A DNA stretch of 64,000 nucleotides from Platanthera guangdongensis. Its lineage: Eukaryota; Streptophyta; Magnoliopsida; Asparagales; Orchidaceae. Every line of letters begins with the position of its first letter. Within the stretch, counting starts at the first letter, position 1. Below, piece after piece: positions 43,271 through 54,228 of this stretch. Under the pieces are notes generated by a model, which had not been told where the DNA came from, ran no database searches, and saw nothing but the letters and a program-made list of their open reading frames with translations. The position numbers and the translations under genes were made by a program. The stretch lies in the NCBI GenBank assembly GCA_039583875.1, contig CM077151.1:105232609-105296608 (forward strand), given 5' to 3'.

Positions 43271-46200
43271 GGAGCATATATATCGATCATGCCCAGCTTG
43301 TCGCAGATGTGGAAAAAGGAAGCGGACACCGGCTTGGTGAAGACATCTGCCAACTCGTTGTCGGAAGTGACAAATGGAGTGCAAATCTGTTTCTTCAATA
43401 TTTCTTCCCGAATAAAATGACAGTCGACTTCTATGTGTTTTGTTCTCTCATGAAAGACCGGATTTTTGGAAATGTGTATCGCGGCCTTATTGTCACAGAA
43501 CATAGGAAGAGGATAGTTGTAAACCTCTCCTAAGTCAAACATGAGAGCCCGCAACCACTTCAACTCACATGTAGTCGATGCCATGCTGCGATATTCCGCC
43601 TCTGCACTAGACCTGGAAACGACAGACTGTTTCTTGCTCTTCCAACTCACAAGATTGCCTCCAACAAATGTGCAGAAACCTGAAGTCGATTTGCGGTCCC
43701 CTTTGTCATCCGCATAGCTTGAATCAGAGTACGCTTCAACCCTAAGGTGACCATTTTTCTGAAATAGGAGTCCTTTCCCTGGAGCAGCTTTAATATACTC
43801 TAATATCCTCAGAGCAGATTGTAGATGACACTCCCTCGGAGCTTGCATGAACTGGCTCACCTTGCCAACAGCGTAAGAGATGTCGGGTCTGGTTACCGTG
43901 AGATATATGAGCTTGCCTACCAGATGCCGGTATCTCGTAGGATCGGAGAGAAGAGGTGAGTCATCTGTCCAAGTTTTGTCTTCTCCAACAGCCATAGGAC
44001 AACGTGCAGGTTTAGCACCAGTCAGTCCTGCCTCCTTTAAAAGATCAAGAGCATACTTCCGTTGTGAAAGGACCATGGAGTTGGGCTTTCTAGAGATTTC
44101 AATCCCCAGAAAGTATTTCGGGGAGCCCATATCCTTTGTGACCAGATGTTGACGAAGGTGTTTCTTGGTCATCAATACCCCATCCTGGTCATCGCCAGTA
44201 AGAAGAATGTCATCAACATAAACCTCAAGAACAACAAGACCAGAGGCGGTTTTCCGAATAAACAAGGAGTGATCTGCTGAGCTTCGTGTAAAACCAATGG
44301 CCGCAACAATGCCACTGAACTTGTCAAACCAGGCACGAGGACTCTGCTTGAGGCCATAGATAGCCTTCTTTAGCCGGCATACCCGTGTCTCCCCCTGAGC
44401 AACATACCCAGGAGGTTGCTCCATGTAAACATCCTCCTGCAGATCACCATAGAGGAAGGCATTCTTAACATCTAGCTGCGAGATGGGCCAATCCCTGTTG
44501 ACAGCCACAGAGAGAAGAACCCGAATAGTGCTGAGACGAGCCACGGGAGAGAAAGTGTCAAAGTAATCAATCCCATAAGTTTGGGTAAAACCCTTGGCAA
44601 CCAGGCGAGCCTTATAACGATCCACACTGCCATCCTGGAGAAACTTCACCACGAAGATCCAGCGACAGCCAACAACATCTGTGCCGAAAGGAGGAGGAAC
44701 AAGGGTCCAAGTACCCCGTTCAGTGAGAGTAGCAATCTCCTCATCCATGGCAACTTTCCAATGAGGAATAGTAAGGGCCTCCTGGTAGGAACGGGGGGTG
44801 CCAGTGGCCGAGATAGCCAGTGCAAAAGCTCTGCGAGCAGGGGTAAGACGATCATAGGAAACAACTGCAGCAAGCGGGTGTTGGGTACAGGCCCGAACCC
44901 CTTTGCGAAGAGCAATCGGGAGATCCAGGTCAGCAGGTGCCTCAGTATCCGGAGAATCCGTGGTGGAGAGAGCTGGCCCGGGAGTAGAGAGAGATGGCAG
45001 CGGAGTGGAGGGAGAAAGCGGAGTAGAGGGTGGAGATGATGAGGATGGGGAAGACGATGGAGTGGGTGGAGAGGGCGGAACATCAGTGGGAGCAGAGGGA
45101 ATGGATGGGTTGGTATGAGAAGTAGGATCAGGAGGAGTAGAAGAGGACGGGGGAGAGAAGTAAGAGGCATTGGCAAAGAAGGTGACATCCGCAGAGACAA
45201 ATTACTTGCGGGTAACAGGGTCAAAGCAGCAATATCCTTTCTGAGTGGGAGAGTAGCCCAGAAAGACACATTTGGTGGCACGTGGTGAGAGTTTATCACG
45301 GGTGGCAGCAGGAGAGTGCACAAAAGCGGTGCACCCAAAGATGTGTAGAGGAAGAGGAAAGGGATCCTTGTCTGGATAAAGAATGGAGAAGGGGGTAGCA
45401 CCGTGGAGAACTGTGGAGGGAAGGCGATTGATGAGATAGCAAGAGAGGAGGACAGCATATCCCCAATAGGAGCGAGGAACATGCATTTGAGTCATCATAG
45501 TGCGAGCGACATCAAGGAGGTGGCGGTTTTTGCGTTCCGCCACCCCATTTTGTTGGGAGGTGTAGACACAACTTGTCTGACGAATAACACCATGGTGAAT
45601 ACAAAAGGAGGAGAAGTCGTGGCTAAGATACTCCTTAGCATTGTCAGAACGAAGGAGTTTAATAGATGTATCAAACTGAGTCTTAACCATAGAATAAAAG
45701 GAGGTCCAAACAGAGAACAGCTCGGAGCGATCTTTGAGAAGATATACCCATGTACATCGAGAGAAATCATCAATGAAGGTGACAAAATAGGAACTACCCC
45801 GACCGATGGTGAGGTTAGGAGCGGGACCCCAGATGTCAGAGTGAACGAGGTCGAACGGACGGGAAGAGCCCCGACTTTGCGTTGGTGGGAAGGATGAGCG
45901 GTGATGTTTGCCAAGTTGACATGCATCACAGTTTAGAGGAGGATGATGAGGAGGGAGGTGCGGCAGGAGCTGGCGGAGAATTCGGGGAGGAGCATGGCCA
46001 AGGCGAAGATGCCATTGGAGAAGATCTGTAGAGGAGGAGGAGAAGGCGGATAGAGAAGAAACGTTGTCGAGGAAGTAGAGGCCACCACTCTCAGTCCCGG
46101 TAGCAATCGTCCGTTGGGAGTCCGGATCCTGAAAAACACAAGAGCTAGGGGTGAATATGACAGAACACCGTAGTTGCTTGCATAAAGAAGTAACCGATAA

Positions 46201-46479
46201 TAAATTGCACGGAAACTTGGGCACATAGAGGGTTTCAGCCAGGCAGAGAGATGGAGTGACTTGAACCATGCCCGTCCCATGGACCGGGGAGGGAGATCCA
46301 TCAGCAACAATGACCGGGGGCAACTGAGCATGTGTGTCAAGAAGAGAGAAACATTGAGGATTGCCTGTCATATGATTAGTTGCACCAGAGTCGATGAGCC
46401 ATCTTCCGCGAGTAACAACATGAGCACTACCAGAAGAGGTGACCACGGAGGCGGACAGGCTGGAGGAGGGGAAAGCCAT
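43264..46479 (-). pseudogene. Element 11 protease-integrase-RT-RNase H, one nonsense codon
   Basis: Single frame of about 1070 codons from ATG 46479, interrupted only by TAA at 45202-45204, after the motif FDPVTRK. Protease: WLIDSGATNHMTG near residue 30, with DSG intact. Integrase zinc: HLRLGHAPPRI...CDACQLGKHH, then VHSDIWGP, FIDDFSRCTWVY and QQNGVAERKNR, giving D, D and E. A Ser/Pro-rich linker follows. RT: QLDVKNAFLYGDLQEDVYME and YVDDILL. RNase H: AYSDSSYADDKGDRKSTSG and SAEAEYRSMAS. It lacks any Gag domain or zinc knuckle, so it would need Gag from another element. Codon content is GC-richer than its host element 9. Confidence 0.92.
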
Positions 46480-47236
46480 GGAAGCAAGAGAGGAGCAAGC
46501 CGCGACGATAAGAACAGGCCGCGAGAAGAGAAAAGAGCACCAAGCCGGGCGAACAGAAAACAGGTCGGGCGGCTAGAAAGGCCGCTACCAAGAAGCAGAG
46601 CAAAGCAGAGGGAAAGAAGTCGCACGGCTTGAAAAAGTCGGGCGAACAGAGGAGAACAGGTCGCACGGCAAAAAGATGAGGCCGGCGCGACTAGCAAGCA
46701 GGAGCGGGTAGAAGCCAACCACAAGTAGAGCGCAAACAGTAGCGGCTAGCAAGAGGTCAAAGGCACAGCGGGGAAGAGGTCGCGCGGACTGAAAAGGCCG
46801 AGCGAACAGAAGGAAGGATAAGAGCAGGTGACCGCGACCAAGATGCGGGTGAGAAAGGAACAACCCGCACGGTCAGGCAGATCACAGCAGCAAACCGCGA
46901 GTATAGGGACAAGCGGATAGGGGAAAGCAGAAGCGGACAGGGAGAGGAAGTCCGCAGCGGGTAGACACAAGCCGCAAAGACAAGGAAGTCGGAGAGGCAA
47001 GAAAGAGCAAGGAGCGCGGCGACAAGGAAACAGGTCGCTGCGACGAATAGCAGTAGGAGAAGGGAACCAAGAAGAAGCAAGCCGCGCGAACAGGGCAGCG
47101 GACAGAAACAAGCCGCGCGGATAGAAACAAGTCGCGCGGACAGAAGAGAAGGCAAGCCGCGAATCAAGTCGCAGAACGCGGAAAACAAGCCGCGAACAAC
47201 AGAGAGCGCACAGAATCAGGAGGAAATGACCGTGTC
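46480..47236 (-). repeat. GCGCGG-rich repeat occupying the gag position of element 11
   Basis: Dense irregular copies of GCCGCGCGGACAG, AGCCGCGCGG, GGTCGCGCGG and AACAGGTCGC words on the plus strand, spaced about 15-40 bases apart. No Gag motif appears in any frame. The ORFs present (Leu/Ser/Arg-rich on minus, Arg/Lys-rich on plus) are what such a repeat produces. The same GCGCGG core occurs in the element's own LTR. Confidence 0.75.
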
Positions 47237-47247
47237 CTCTGATACCA
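47237..47247 (-). promoter_or_regulatory. Element 11 primer-binding site (tRNA-Met)
   Basis: Minus strand TGGTATCAGAG touches the LTR end directly. Confidence 0.9.
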
Positions 47248-47629
47248 TGTTAGAAAGTAGCGAAAAGAAGCGAAAAGTAGAGAACAAGCGAATAAACTTT
47301 TGAATAATTGAAATTTTATTATCCAAAAAAGGTATCTATTACAAAGGTATGCCCTCCTTTATATAGAATGGAGGAGAGATGAGAGAATACAAATAAGAGA
47401 TGTGGGACTATAATTTACAGGACTAAGCGGACTATACAAAACAAACCGCACAAGCCGCGCGGTTAGACAGCAGGGCTAACCGCACGGCTACCACCAGAGA
47501 GGAAGAGAGACTGCCAGGGTAGACCGCCAGACCGCCCGGTCTCCAAGCCGGCTGAGACAAACCGCCAGACCGCGCGGTCTTCAACCCGCCAAGACAAACC
47601 GCCAGACCGCCCGGTCACCAACTTCAACA
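47248..47629 (-). repeat. Element 11 5' LTR
   Basis: Identical to the other LTR apart from C for A in the word GGACTAAGCGGACT. The U3 palindrome words are at 47445-47629 and the TATA box about 47356-47366. Confidence 0.95.
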
Positions 47630-47634
47630 CCAAG

Positions 47635-48714
47635 GAAGTAGGAAAGCTCACCCATGCTACTCATTTCAAACTTGGAATGCATCAGATCAGAAAACCTTTT
47701 GAATAGTTTGGAATCAGTAGCGCGAAAAATGATGTCATCTACATATATCTATACTATCAAAATTTTATTTTTATGATGCTTAATAAACAAAGTCGTATCT
47801 ACAATACCCCTAGTGAACTTATGCTCTAAAAGAAAACTAGCTAGGGTCTCATACCAAACTCTTGGAGCTTACTTTGAACCATATAGAGCTTTATGCAATT
47901 TAAAAATAAAATACGGATGAGTTGGAGAGATAAAACCTAGTGGTTGCTCCACATTGACTACCTCTTTGAGTTCACCATTAAGAAAGGCAGTTTTGACATC
48001 CATTTGGTAGTCTTTGAATTTCTTTTATGCTGCATATGCAAGAAAAATTCTGATAGCCTCCAGCCTTGCATTGGGGGCAAAGGTCTGGTCATAATCAATT
48101 CCTTCCTCCTGTGAATAGCCTTGAGCTACTAATCCTGCTTTGTTCCTTACAATATATCCTTGAGCATCCAACTTTTTCCTAAAAACCCATTTAGTTCCAA
48201 TGACTGGGTAGTCTTTGGGTCTTCGAAATAAATCCCAAACTCTGCATCTATCAAATTGATTGAGCTCCTCTTGCATTGCAATAATCCAGTGGGGATCTTG
48301 CTCTACATCTTGTATGGATTGAGGTTCAATCTGAGATATGAAGCAAGCAAGCATCAAATCTTGGTTGAGTTGATGCCTTATTTGCATACCAACTGATATG
48401 TCTCCAATCACTTGAGATATGGGATGATCTCTAAGTATGACAAATTCAGTAGGAGTTTGTTCATCAACATCTTGGGGAATTAATTCCTCTTGTGGAATTA
48501 TGTTGGTTGTTATTGGTTCAACTATTTCAACAATTTCTTCTTCACTTTCTTCATCAGTCTGCGGAGAAGGATGAGATGTAACCTCTTGGGTGAGGTTTAA
48601 GTCATCCAATTTCTCACACAGAAAGGGTACCTGCAATGTATCTCTGGTAGAAGAATCCATCTCCTTGTAAAACATTTTAGCTTCATCAAAAGTTATATGT
48701 ACAAATTCTTCCAT
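47635..48714 (-). pseudogene. Element 9 reverse transcriptase, N-terminal part
   Basis: Minus-strand copia RT. Linker with [20 protein letters not shown], then [60 protein letters not shown] and [14 protein letters not shown]. After a stop at about 48025 the decayed continuation runs to the element 11 insertion, with matches to FLNGEL.EEVYVEQP- and YGSK-type blocks near 47940 and 47880. Stops and shifts make it inactive. Confidence 0.85.
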
Positions 48715-49493
48715 TTCTAAGGTAGATTTATTAAATACCCTATATGTCTTGCAGACTTGGGAATATCCAAGAAAAATTCCCTCCGCAGCTTTGGCTTCAA
48801 ACTTTCTAAGATGTTATTTGTTATTATTGTGAATATAACATCAACAACCAAATATTCTAAAGTAATCTATTTTAGGTTGCTTCCATTTAAGCAATTCATA
48901 GGGAGTCTTACCCTTAAGTTTATGTATTAAACTTCTATTCATAAAATAATTTGTTGTGCTTACAGCCTCTGCCCAAAAGGATAGGGGCAAGTAAGTGTCT
49001 GTAAGCAATGTCCCTGTAGTTTCAATAAGGGTTCAATTTTTCCTTTCTACTACCCCATTTTGTTAAGGAGTTCTAGAAGTAGAGAAGCATTGCTTGATAC
49101 CATCCATCTCACAAAATTCTTGCATAAGAAGAGATTCAAACTCAGTACCATGATCACTTCTGATTAATGCAACTGGAGTAGAGTACTCAATCTTTATGCT
49201 CCTAATAAAGTATGTAAGAACTTTAAGTTATCTGACTTGTTTTACAAAAAGAACACTCAAGTGAATCTAGAGAAGTCATCTACTATAACTAGAGTGTAAG
49301 ATTTCCCTCCCAAACTTTGTATAACAATGGGTTCAAAAATATCCATGTGTAGCAAATACAAAATTCTGGGTGATTCACTCTGATTAATTGATTTAAAACT
49401 TTTTTTAGTTTGCATGCATAATTGACAAGCCCTGCAGAGACTTTCCTTCTTGTAGGGGCCAGAAGGCAATCCTCTAACAAGGTTGTCCCTTGA
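48715..49493 (-). pseudogene. Element 9 integrase
   Basis: Zinc-region and core remnants. The open piece 49469-49257 has CRACQLCMQTKKSF, then HMDIFEPIVIQSLGGKSYTL and VIVDDFSRFT, with two catalytic aspartates recognisable. Further down, the minus strand shows a decayed QQNG..ERKN block near 49030-49070. Several frame changes are present. Confidence 0.75.
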
Positions 49494-49961
49494 TTATTTA
49501 GCAATATTTCTTAAATTTACATGTCCTAGTCTTTTATGCCATAAATTATTAGTATTACTAATCTGATTAAATAAACAAATTTCTGAAATGGCAGACTTAA
49601 AATTTACTACGTAAATGTTACCATGTCTAATTCCTTTTAAAACAATTTTGTTTTTATTAGAAGAGATAGTACAACAAGATTGACTAAATGATACCTGATA
49701 ACTTTCATCACATAATTGTCTTATGGATATCAGGTTATGCTTGAGACCACTCACATATGCTACATTCCTGAAGATGATAGCTTCAACCTTGACATTCCAA
49801 TATCCTTCTGTTTGACCATAGTTGGAGTCTCCAAAGATCACCTTTGGTCTAAGCTTTGACTTGTAATAAGTTAGATTTCTCTTGCTGCCTGTCAAATGTT
49901 TTGAGAACCAACTATCCAAGTACCACTGTTGCTCTGTAGTAGGATAGTCCTTCACCTTCAT
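49494..49961 (-). pseudogene. Element 9 protease and start of integrase zinc domain
   Basis: Open frame of 155 codons. Protease: QWYLDSWFSKHLTGSK, where the family active site DSG reads DSW, a lost glycine next to the catalytic aspartate. It continues VIFGDSNYGQTEGYW and NVAYVSGLKHNLISIRQLCD to NLWHKRLGHVNLRNIAK, the HH part of the integrase zinc finger. The rest is in the next frame downstream. Confidence 0.85.
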
Positions 49962-50164
49962 GAAATTAAATTAGGTGCTCTTGACCCAGGTAACAATGGG
50001 TTCTTGATTCTTCTCCAATTTATAACTAAAAATGAAAAAAAATTCTGGTTGGTCTTTGTATCCTAAAGGGTGAAATCGTCTAGGTGAAATTATCCATTTA
50101 GTAAAAGGAATATTAAAGGTTTTAGGTTTCTTGAAGTTCTGAAAAAAATTTAAGTTTCTGTTAT

Positions 50165-50420
50165 AGTAAACTGGGTTCGACGAATTGCAGTAAGTTTGTC
50201 GATCTGCGTTCGACGAATAGGGATGAGTTCATCGAACTCCGCTCAGAGAATGAAAGTATTCATTTTCTACACCCCAATTTCGTCGATCGCTGTTCGATGA
50301 ATCATATTGATTTCGTTGATTGTAGTTAGAAGAATAGTTATATCTAAATTAAAAGTTCATAGTTCGTAGATCTGAGCTCAACAAACCTTATACATTTCGT
50401 CGATCTTGGTTTGACGAAAA
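50165..50420 (-). repeat. TTCGACGAA / TCGTCGATCTG array between gag and protease of element 9
   Basis: About nine copies of GTTCGACGAATAG, TCGTCGATC or CATCGAACTC-type words in 255 bases, located between the Gag coiled-coil segment (ends 50679) and protease (starts 49961). The same words form the element's LTR array and the spacer array at 41755-42005. Confidence 0.7.
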
Positions 50421-50678
50421 ATGTTGAACATTGTTTTATTAAAAAAAAAATTTTCTTTTTCTTGGGTTGCGTTTTATGTGGAATTTCTGTTTCTATGTTA
50501 TTAACTTCTACTTTTTCTTAACTTTGGCATAAATAAATTTAATTGGGGTAGAAAAAATATTTTTCTTAAGAAGAGGAGGCTGACTTGATGAAGCTCTCAA
50601 GCCCAGTTTGCCATTAAGCCTGTCATTGACTGTGCTCGTGATATTCATCAATTTGATGTTTATCCCATTAAGGGATTC

Positions 50679-51177
50679 TTAAAATTCTTTAGCATCATTT
50701 GATTTAGTTTTTAAAGAAATGATTTGTTCAGAAGCTAAGTCTAATTCATCTCTTAGTTTGATGTTTTCAAATAATAAATTGTCATATTCAATTTGTTTTC
50801 CTCTGAGAAGTTTGATTTCCTTCTCAGATTTAATTAGATCATTGCATAGAAGTTTGAATTCAGTTTTAAAATGATCAGAAGTAAAATCAAAAGATGTTGT
50901 TACCTGGTCCTCTTCTGATTCAGATTCTGAGTTTCTGCTTCTGAAACAGCAGCTTCTGAGTTGTTGCAAGAGGCATTGATTGCCATCAAGCAGATCTCTC
51001 TGGCTTTTGCCTCTTCTTCATCTTTATTAGAACTGGATGAAGTTTCTTCTTCTGAGTCACTCCAGGTCTCAGCCATAAATCCTTTCTACTTCTTCTTCTT
51101 GTATTTATTCGAGGAGGGCTTGCTGGAGTGATTTTTGGATTCTTTCTCTTTTCTCTTATCCTACTTTTGAGCATCGG
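50679..51177 (-). pseudogene. Element 9 gag, C-terminal part (coiled coil)
   Basis: Minus strand after the element 12 insertion. A basic Lys/Arg-rich stretch (about 51170-51000) in one frame, then 50969-50679 with SESESEEDQVTTSFDF and a heptad-like run, LLCNDLIKSEKEIKLLRGKQ and NLLFENIKLRDELDLASEQI, predicted coiled coil. Acidic segment plus coiled coil after the zinc-knuckle region is typical of SIRE-like Gag. Frame changes are present. Confidence 0.65.
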
Positions 51178-53232
51178 TGTAACACCCCCATCAGTCATAA
51201 GGGATATAACAGAAGGTCCGGCCGGGGCCCCACACCATATACCACAGACAGCTAGTGGAGTTATGTATTAATACCAAATTACCGCCAAAGGAGACACGCA
51301 TCCTAACCTAGAGCATTCTAGCAGAAGCTTTTTAAAACAGTTATAAGAACCCAAACCAAAGCATGAATGTCCACTAAAACACAAAGTAGGAATGACAGTA
51401 CAAATACACCAAATAGTTGTCCTTAAGGCCTTACAAGAGTTTACTTAAACAATAAATGTCTTCCATACATCGGCACGCAGGCCGGACACACATGAGCATA
51501 AATAGCAAACATTCGCTTTGGCCTTCAAGGGCCGACAAAGAAACCAGTGCTTCAGCCCACTACTTGGCACTAGGCTCTGCAGCACCTGCAATCAACATTC
51601 CACCGCAGTGGTGCAAACAAAAGCAATGGTCAGCTAAAGCTGACGAAATTATAACGACCCCACCCTTAAATCAGGGAGGCAATGCTCCTTCCTTGCATTT
51701 TATTAGTATAGCCAAACAAGATAGTGAAAGTACAATTTAAGCACACTTCACCACAGGCATAGGCACGCATGGCCACACACCCCGTGCTCTCAGGGCACAT
51801 TCTCGGTGAACCCGATCCACCAACGCACCCAGGACGGGAACAACGTGAGCATTATAGTCTTTCCAGCCGAAGCATAAGACCCGACCTTTATGCCATCGGT
51901 AGGCCCCTAAAACTGAACCACATAGAGCGGCTACAGTTTCACTCAACCCATTGCTCACATCACCATGTCAATTTAAGTCATTGGCGCGGTTTAAGCTTCC
52001 CCGAATCCCGAGTATCTATCATACAATTTTACATAACCCAGTTATTTACAAGTTATCTCCCAGGCCACAAAGATGGCAGAACCATGCATCTGCCTTGTTT
52101 TCCGGGTGCACCTTGGGGTTAGTCCCCAAGGCTCCCTGTTGCAATCTAGCATGTAGAGAAAACCCGAAAAACAAATGGCACAGAGTCTTCTCTGGAAAGA
52201 CAAGCATAATGTACACATCACCGATCCATACCAACATGTCCGGGTAGGCTTCACACACCATACAAATGTTCGTACTTAGATTCCGGACTCTACATGAAAA
52301 CTAGGAGGACTACTCATATCCATCTGAAGGAACACCTCACACTCACCGCATACTCGTGAGAGCGGGTTTCCTATGTAGAAAGAAAAAGGACTTTACATGT
52401 CCAAGAAGAGAATCATTACCCTAGAGGTTTGCTTCGTCCCCATGGAAAACTAACCTGATGAAAAGCACCGCAACAGCCTCGCCTCCACTGATCTGGACTC
52501 AGTTTGTGATTCGGAGCTCCGAAGATCCACCGACGGCCGGATTCCTCCTTCTCCTTCTTCCTTACTCTCCCCTCTCTCTAACACTTTAGAAAGAGAAAGC
52601 CTTAAGTGAAAAGAGGGTTTCATCCCCTACTCCCAACCTTATAATAACAAGGACTAATCTGGACCCTTAGATCCCATTTGAAGGAAATGAACGGCCACAA
52701 TTCGCACCTAAAATCACTTTCCTGGGCCGAACATGTCTTGTGACACGCCCGTGTCAAAGGTCGTGTGCCTCAAGCAACGTAAGAAACCGTCGCGTCCCGA
52801 CCAAGGACATGGGCTTAGACACGCCCGTATCAACATTTGACATGCATGTGTCAATCAGCACACGCTCGTGTCACAGGGCGTGTTCCTCAATCAACACAGG
52901 AACCGTAACGTCCCGAATAGGATAAAGGTTCTCGACACGCCCGTGTCAGCTTTTGACACGCCCGTGTCGACCAGTACACACCTGTATTCTTGGTCGTGTT
53001 CCTCACCCGACACAGCCCGACTAACACAGAGTAAGACACGTCCCTGGACACAGTCCATGTGACCGACCTCCAAGGATCGTCGAATGCATTTTGTCAACCA
53101 CACGGAAAATCGTCGAACTCGTAGTAGGACACGGCCATGAACACGCCTGTGTCCTAGGACGTGTGACCCTTATCAGTCCCCAGATTGGCCTTAAGACGCT
53201 ATGAGATCATTTCCGTGTTTTGGGGCGTTACA
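51178..53232 (-). mobile_element. Element 12: solo LTR of a Tekay-like element
   Basis: 2055 bp, TGTAACACCC...GGCGTTACA on the plus strand. Flanking 5-mers ATCGG and ATCTG differ at one base. No internal sequence is left, so the full element was presumably lost by LTR-LTR recombination. In its own minus orientation it has a U3 array (53165-52735; ACACGGGCGTGT words), AAACCCTC (52620-52613), the start-exon candidate (52443-52420), CGGTGATGT block (about 52225) and a U5 resembling element 10. It sits in gag of element 9. Confidence 0.88.
52420..52443 (-). other. Candidate LTR-encoded Gag start exon (element 12)
   Basis: Minus strand ATG GGG ACG AAG CAA ACC TCT AGG followed by the donor GTAATG; encodes M-G-T-K-Q-T-S-R. 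Length, the AAG fourth codon, the AGG eighth codon and the GTA donor match the three other LTR exons, although most other bases differ. Confidence 0.6.
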
Positions 53233-54146
53233 ATCTGGACATTTTGGAAGAATGTGTTTTGGCTTCCTCCATCAATAGCAGACAATTTCCTTAGTAGGAG
53301 TCTTGTCATACCTTGGCTTGTCCTCATTTCTGGTTGAACTTCTCCCGAAGTCCTTCTTAGCCATTTTGTAAAATCTTTTAGCTAAGAGACTCATTATCCC
53401 TTCACTGGCTGGTAGTGCTTCTGATTATTCAGATGCCTGAAAGGCAATACTTTGCTCCTTCCTTCCTGTGGTAGAGGTCTTTTGTTCAGCTGGATCCTTG
53501 GTTTTGATAAGTTGCTCATAAGACTTGAGCTTGCCCAACAATGACTCTATAGAAATTTCATTTAGGCTTCTGTCCTCCTTGATTGGCAAAATCCTAGTGT
53601 CCCATGTGCTAGGGAAGCATATAAGGATCTTGTCATTGATCTCTATTAAAGAGATATCCTTGTCAAGAGTCTTCAGCTCATTGATGATGAGGCTGAGTTT
53701 GTTGAACATTTCAGCAACTGATTCAGATTCATCCTTCTTGAAATTCTCATATTGAGAAATCAAGTGGGACCTTCTATCCTTTCTTTCATCTGTTGAACCA
53801 ACAACTGTAGCATTTAAGGAACCCAAATATCCTTGGCTGAAGAACATTCATCAACTTTCTGGAATATATCATCAGACATTGTTTGAGCCAAGATGTTCAT
53901 GGCTTTGGCATCTGTAATTTTCAGCTTCTTCTAAGCATCTGTCCACTCAAGTTGTGGAACTACACTTGTGCTTGTTGTTGTAGTTGGTGTATGGGGACCT
54001 GCCAGGATAGAATTATAAATGTCTTCGTCAATATAATTCATATACAGTCTAATCCTTGCCTTCCAAATAGCAAACTTGTTAAGATTACACACTGGAGGTC
54101 TGGTTCTTGGGTATTCCTGATTTTGTGTCATGATATAAAAAGACAC
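53233..54146 (-). pseudogene. Element 9 gag, N-terminal part
   Basis: Start frame 54146 (likely initiator at 54131, MTQNQEYPRTRPP) with FAIWKARIRLYMNYIDEDIY, ended by TAG 53931-53933. The frame then continues through DAKAMNILAQTMSDDIFQKV and shifts near 53820. 53847-53425 carries the UBN2-type Gag core: ERKDRRSHLISQYENFKKDE, SESVAEMFNKLSLIINELKT and KILICFPSTWDTRILPIKED. It is cut at 53232 by element 12 and resumes at 51177. Gag would build the particle; this copy is inactive. Confidence 0.85.
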
Positions 54147-54214
54147 TAGAGTAAATGGGATCTATCAAAGATCTTTTGGTTCAGGTGTTAGCCTGTACAA
54201 CCAATTAACCTTAC

Positions 54215-54226
54215 CCTCTGATACCA
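54215..54226 (-). promoter_or_regulatory. Element 9 primer-binding site (tRNA-Met)
   Basis: Minus strand TGGTATCAGAGG two bases after the LTR end. Confidence 0.85.
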
Positions 54227-54228
54227 AT

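Larger units (their letters stand above)
42875..47629 (-). mobile_element. Element 11: complete young copia without gag, TSD CCAAG
   Basis: Flanked by CCAAG (42870-42874 and 47630-47634). LTRs 42875-43256 and 47248-47629 are each 382 bp and differ at one base that I can see, so the insertion is very recent. A tRNA-Met primer site and a polypurine tract are both intact. Protease, integrase, RT and RNase H lie in one frame with a single stop. The roughly 750 bases where gag should be hold only a GCGCGG-rich repeat. It sits in the RT of element 9. Confidence 0.95.

Noticed and set aside
44646..45482. 278-codon minus-strand ORF overlapping element 11 pol
   Set aside because: Out of frame with recognised integrase and RT domains; Leu/Pro-rich shadow of the Ser/Pro linker.
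46368..47188. Leu/Ser/Cys-rich ORFs on the minus strand and Arg-rich ORFs on the plus strand
   Set aside because: Translation of a GCGCGG repeat. Hydrophobicity here reflects codon composition and is not evidence of membrane proteins.
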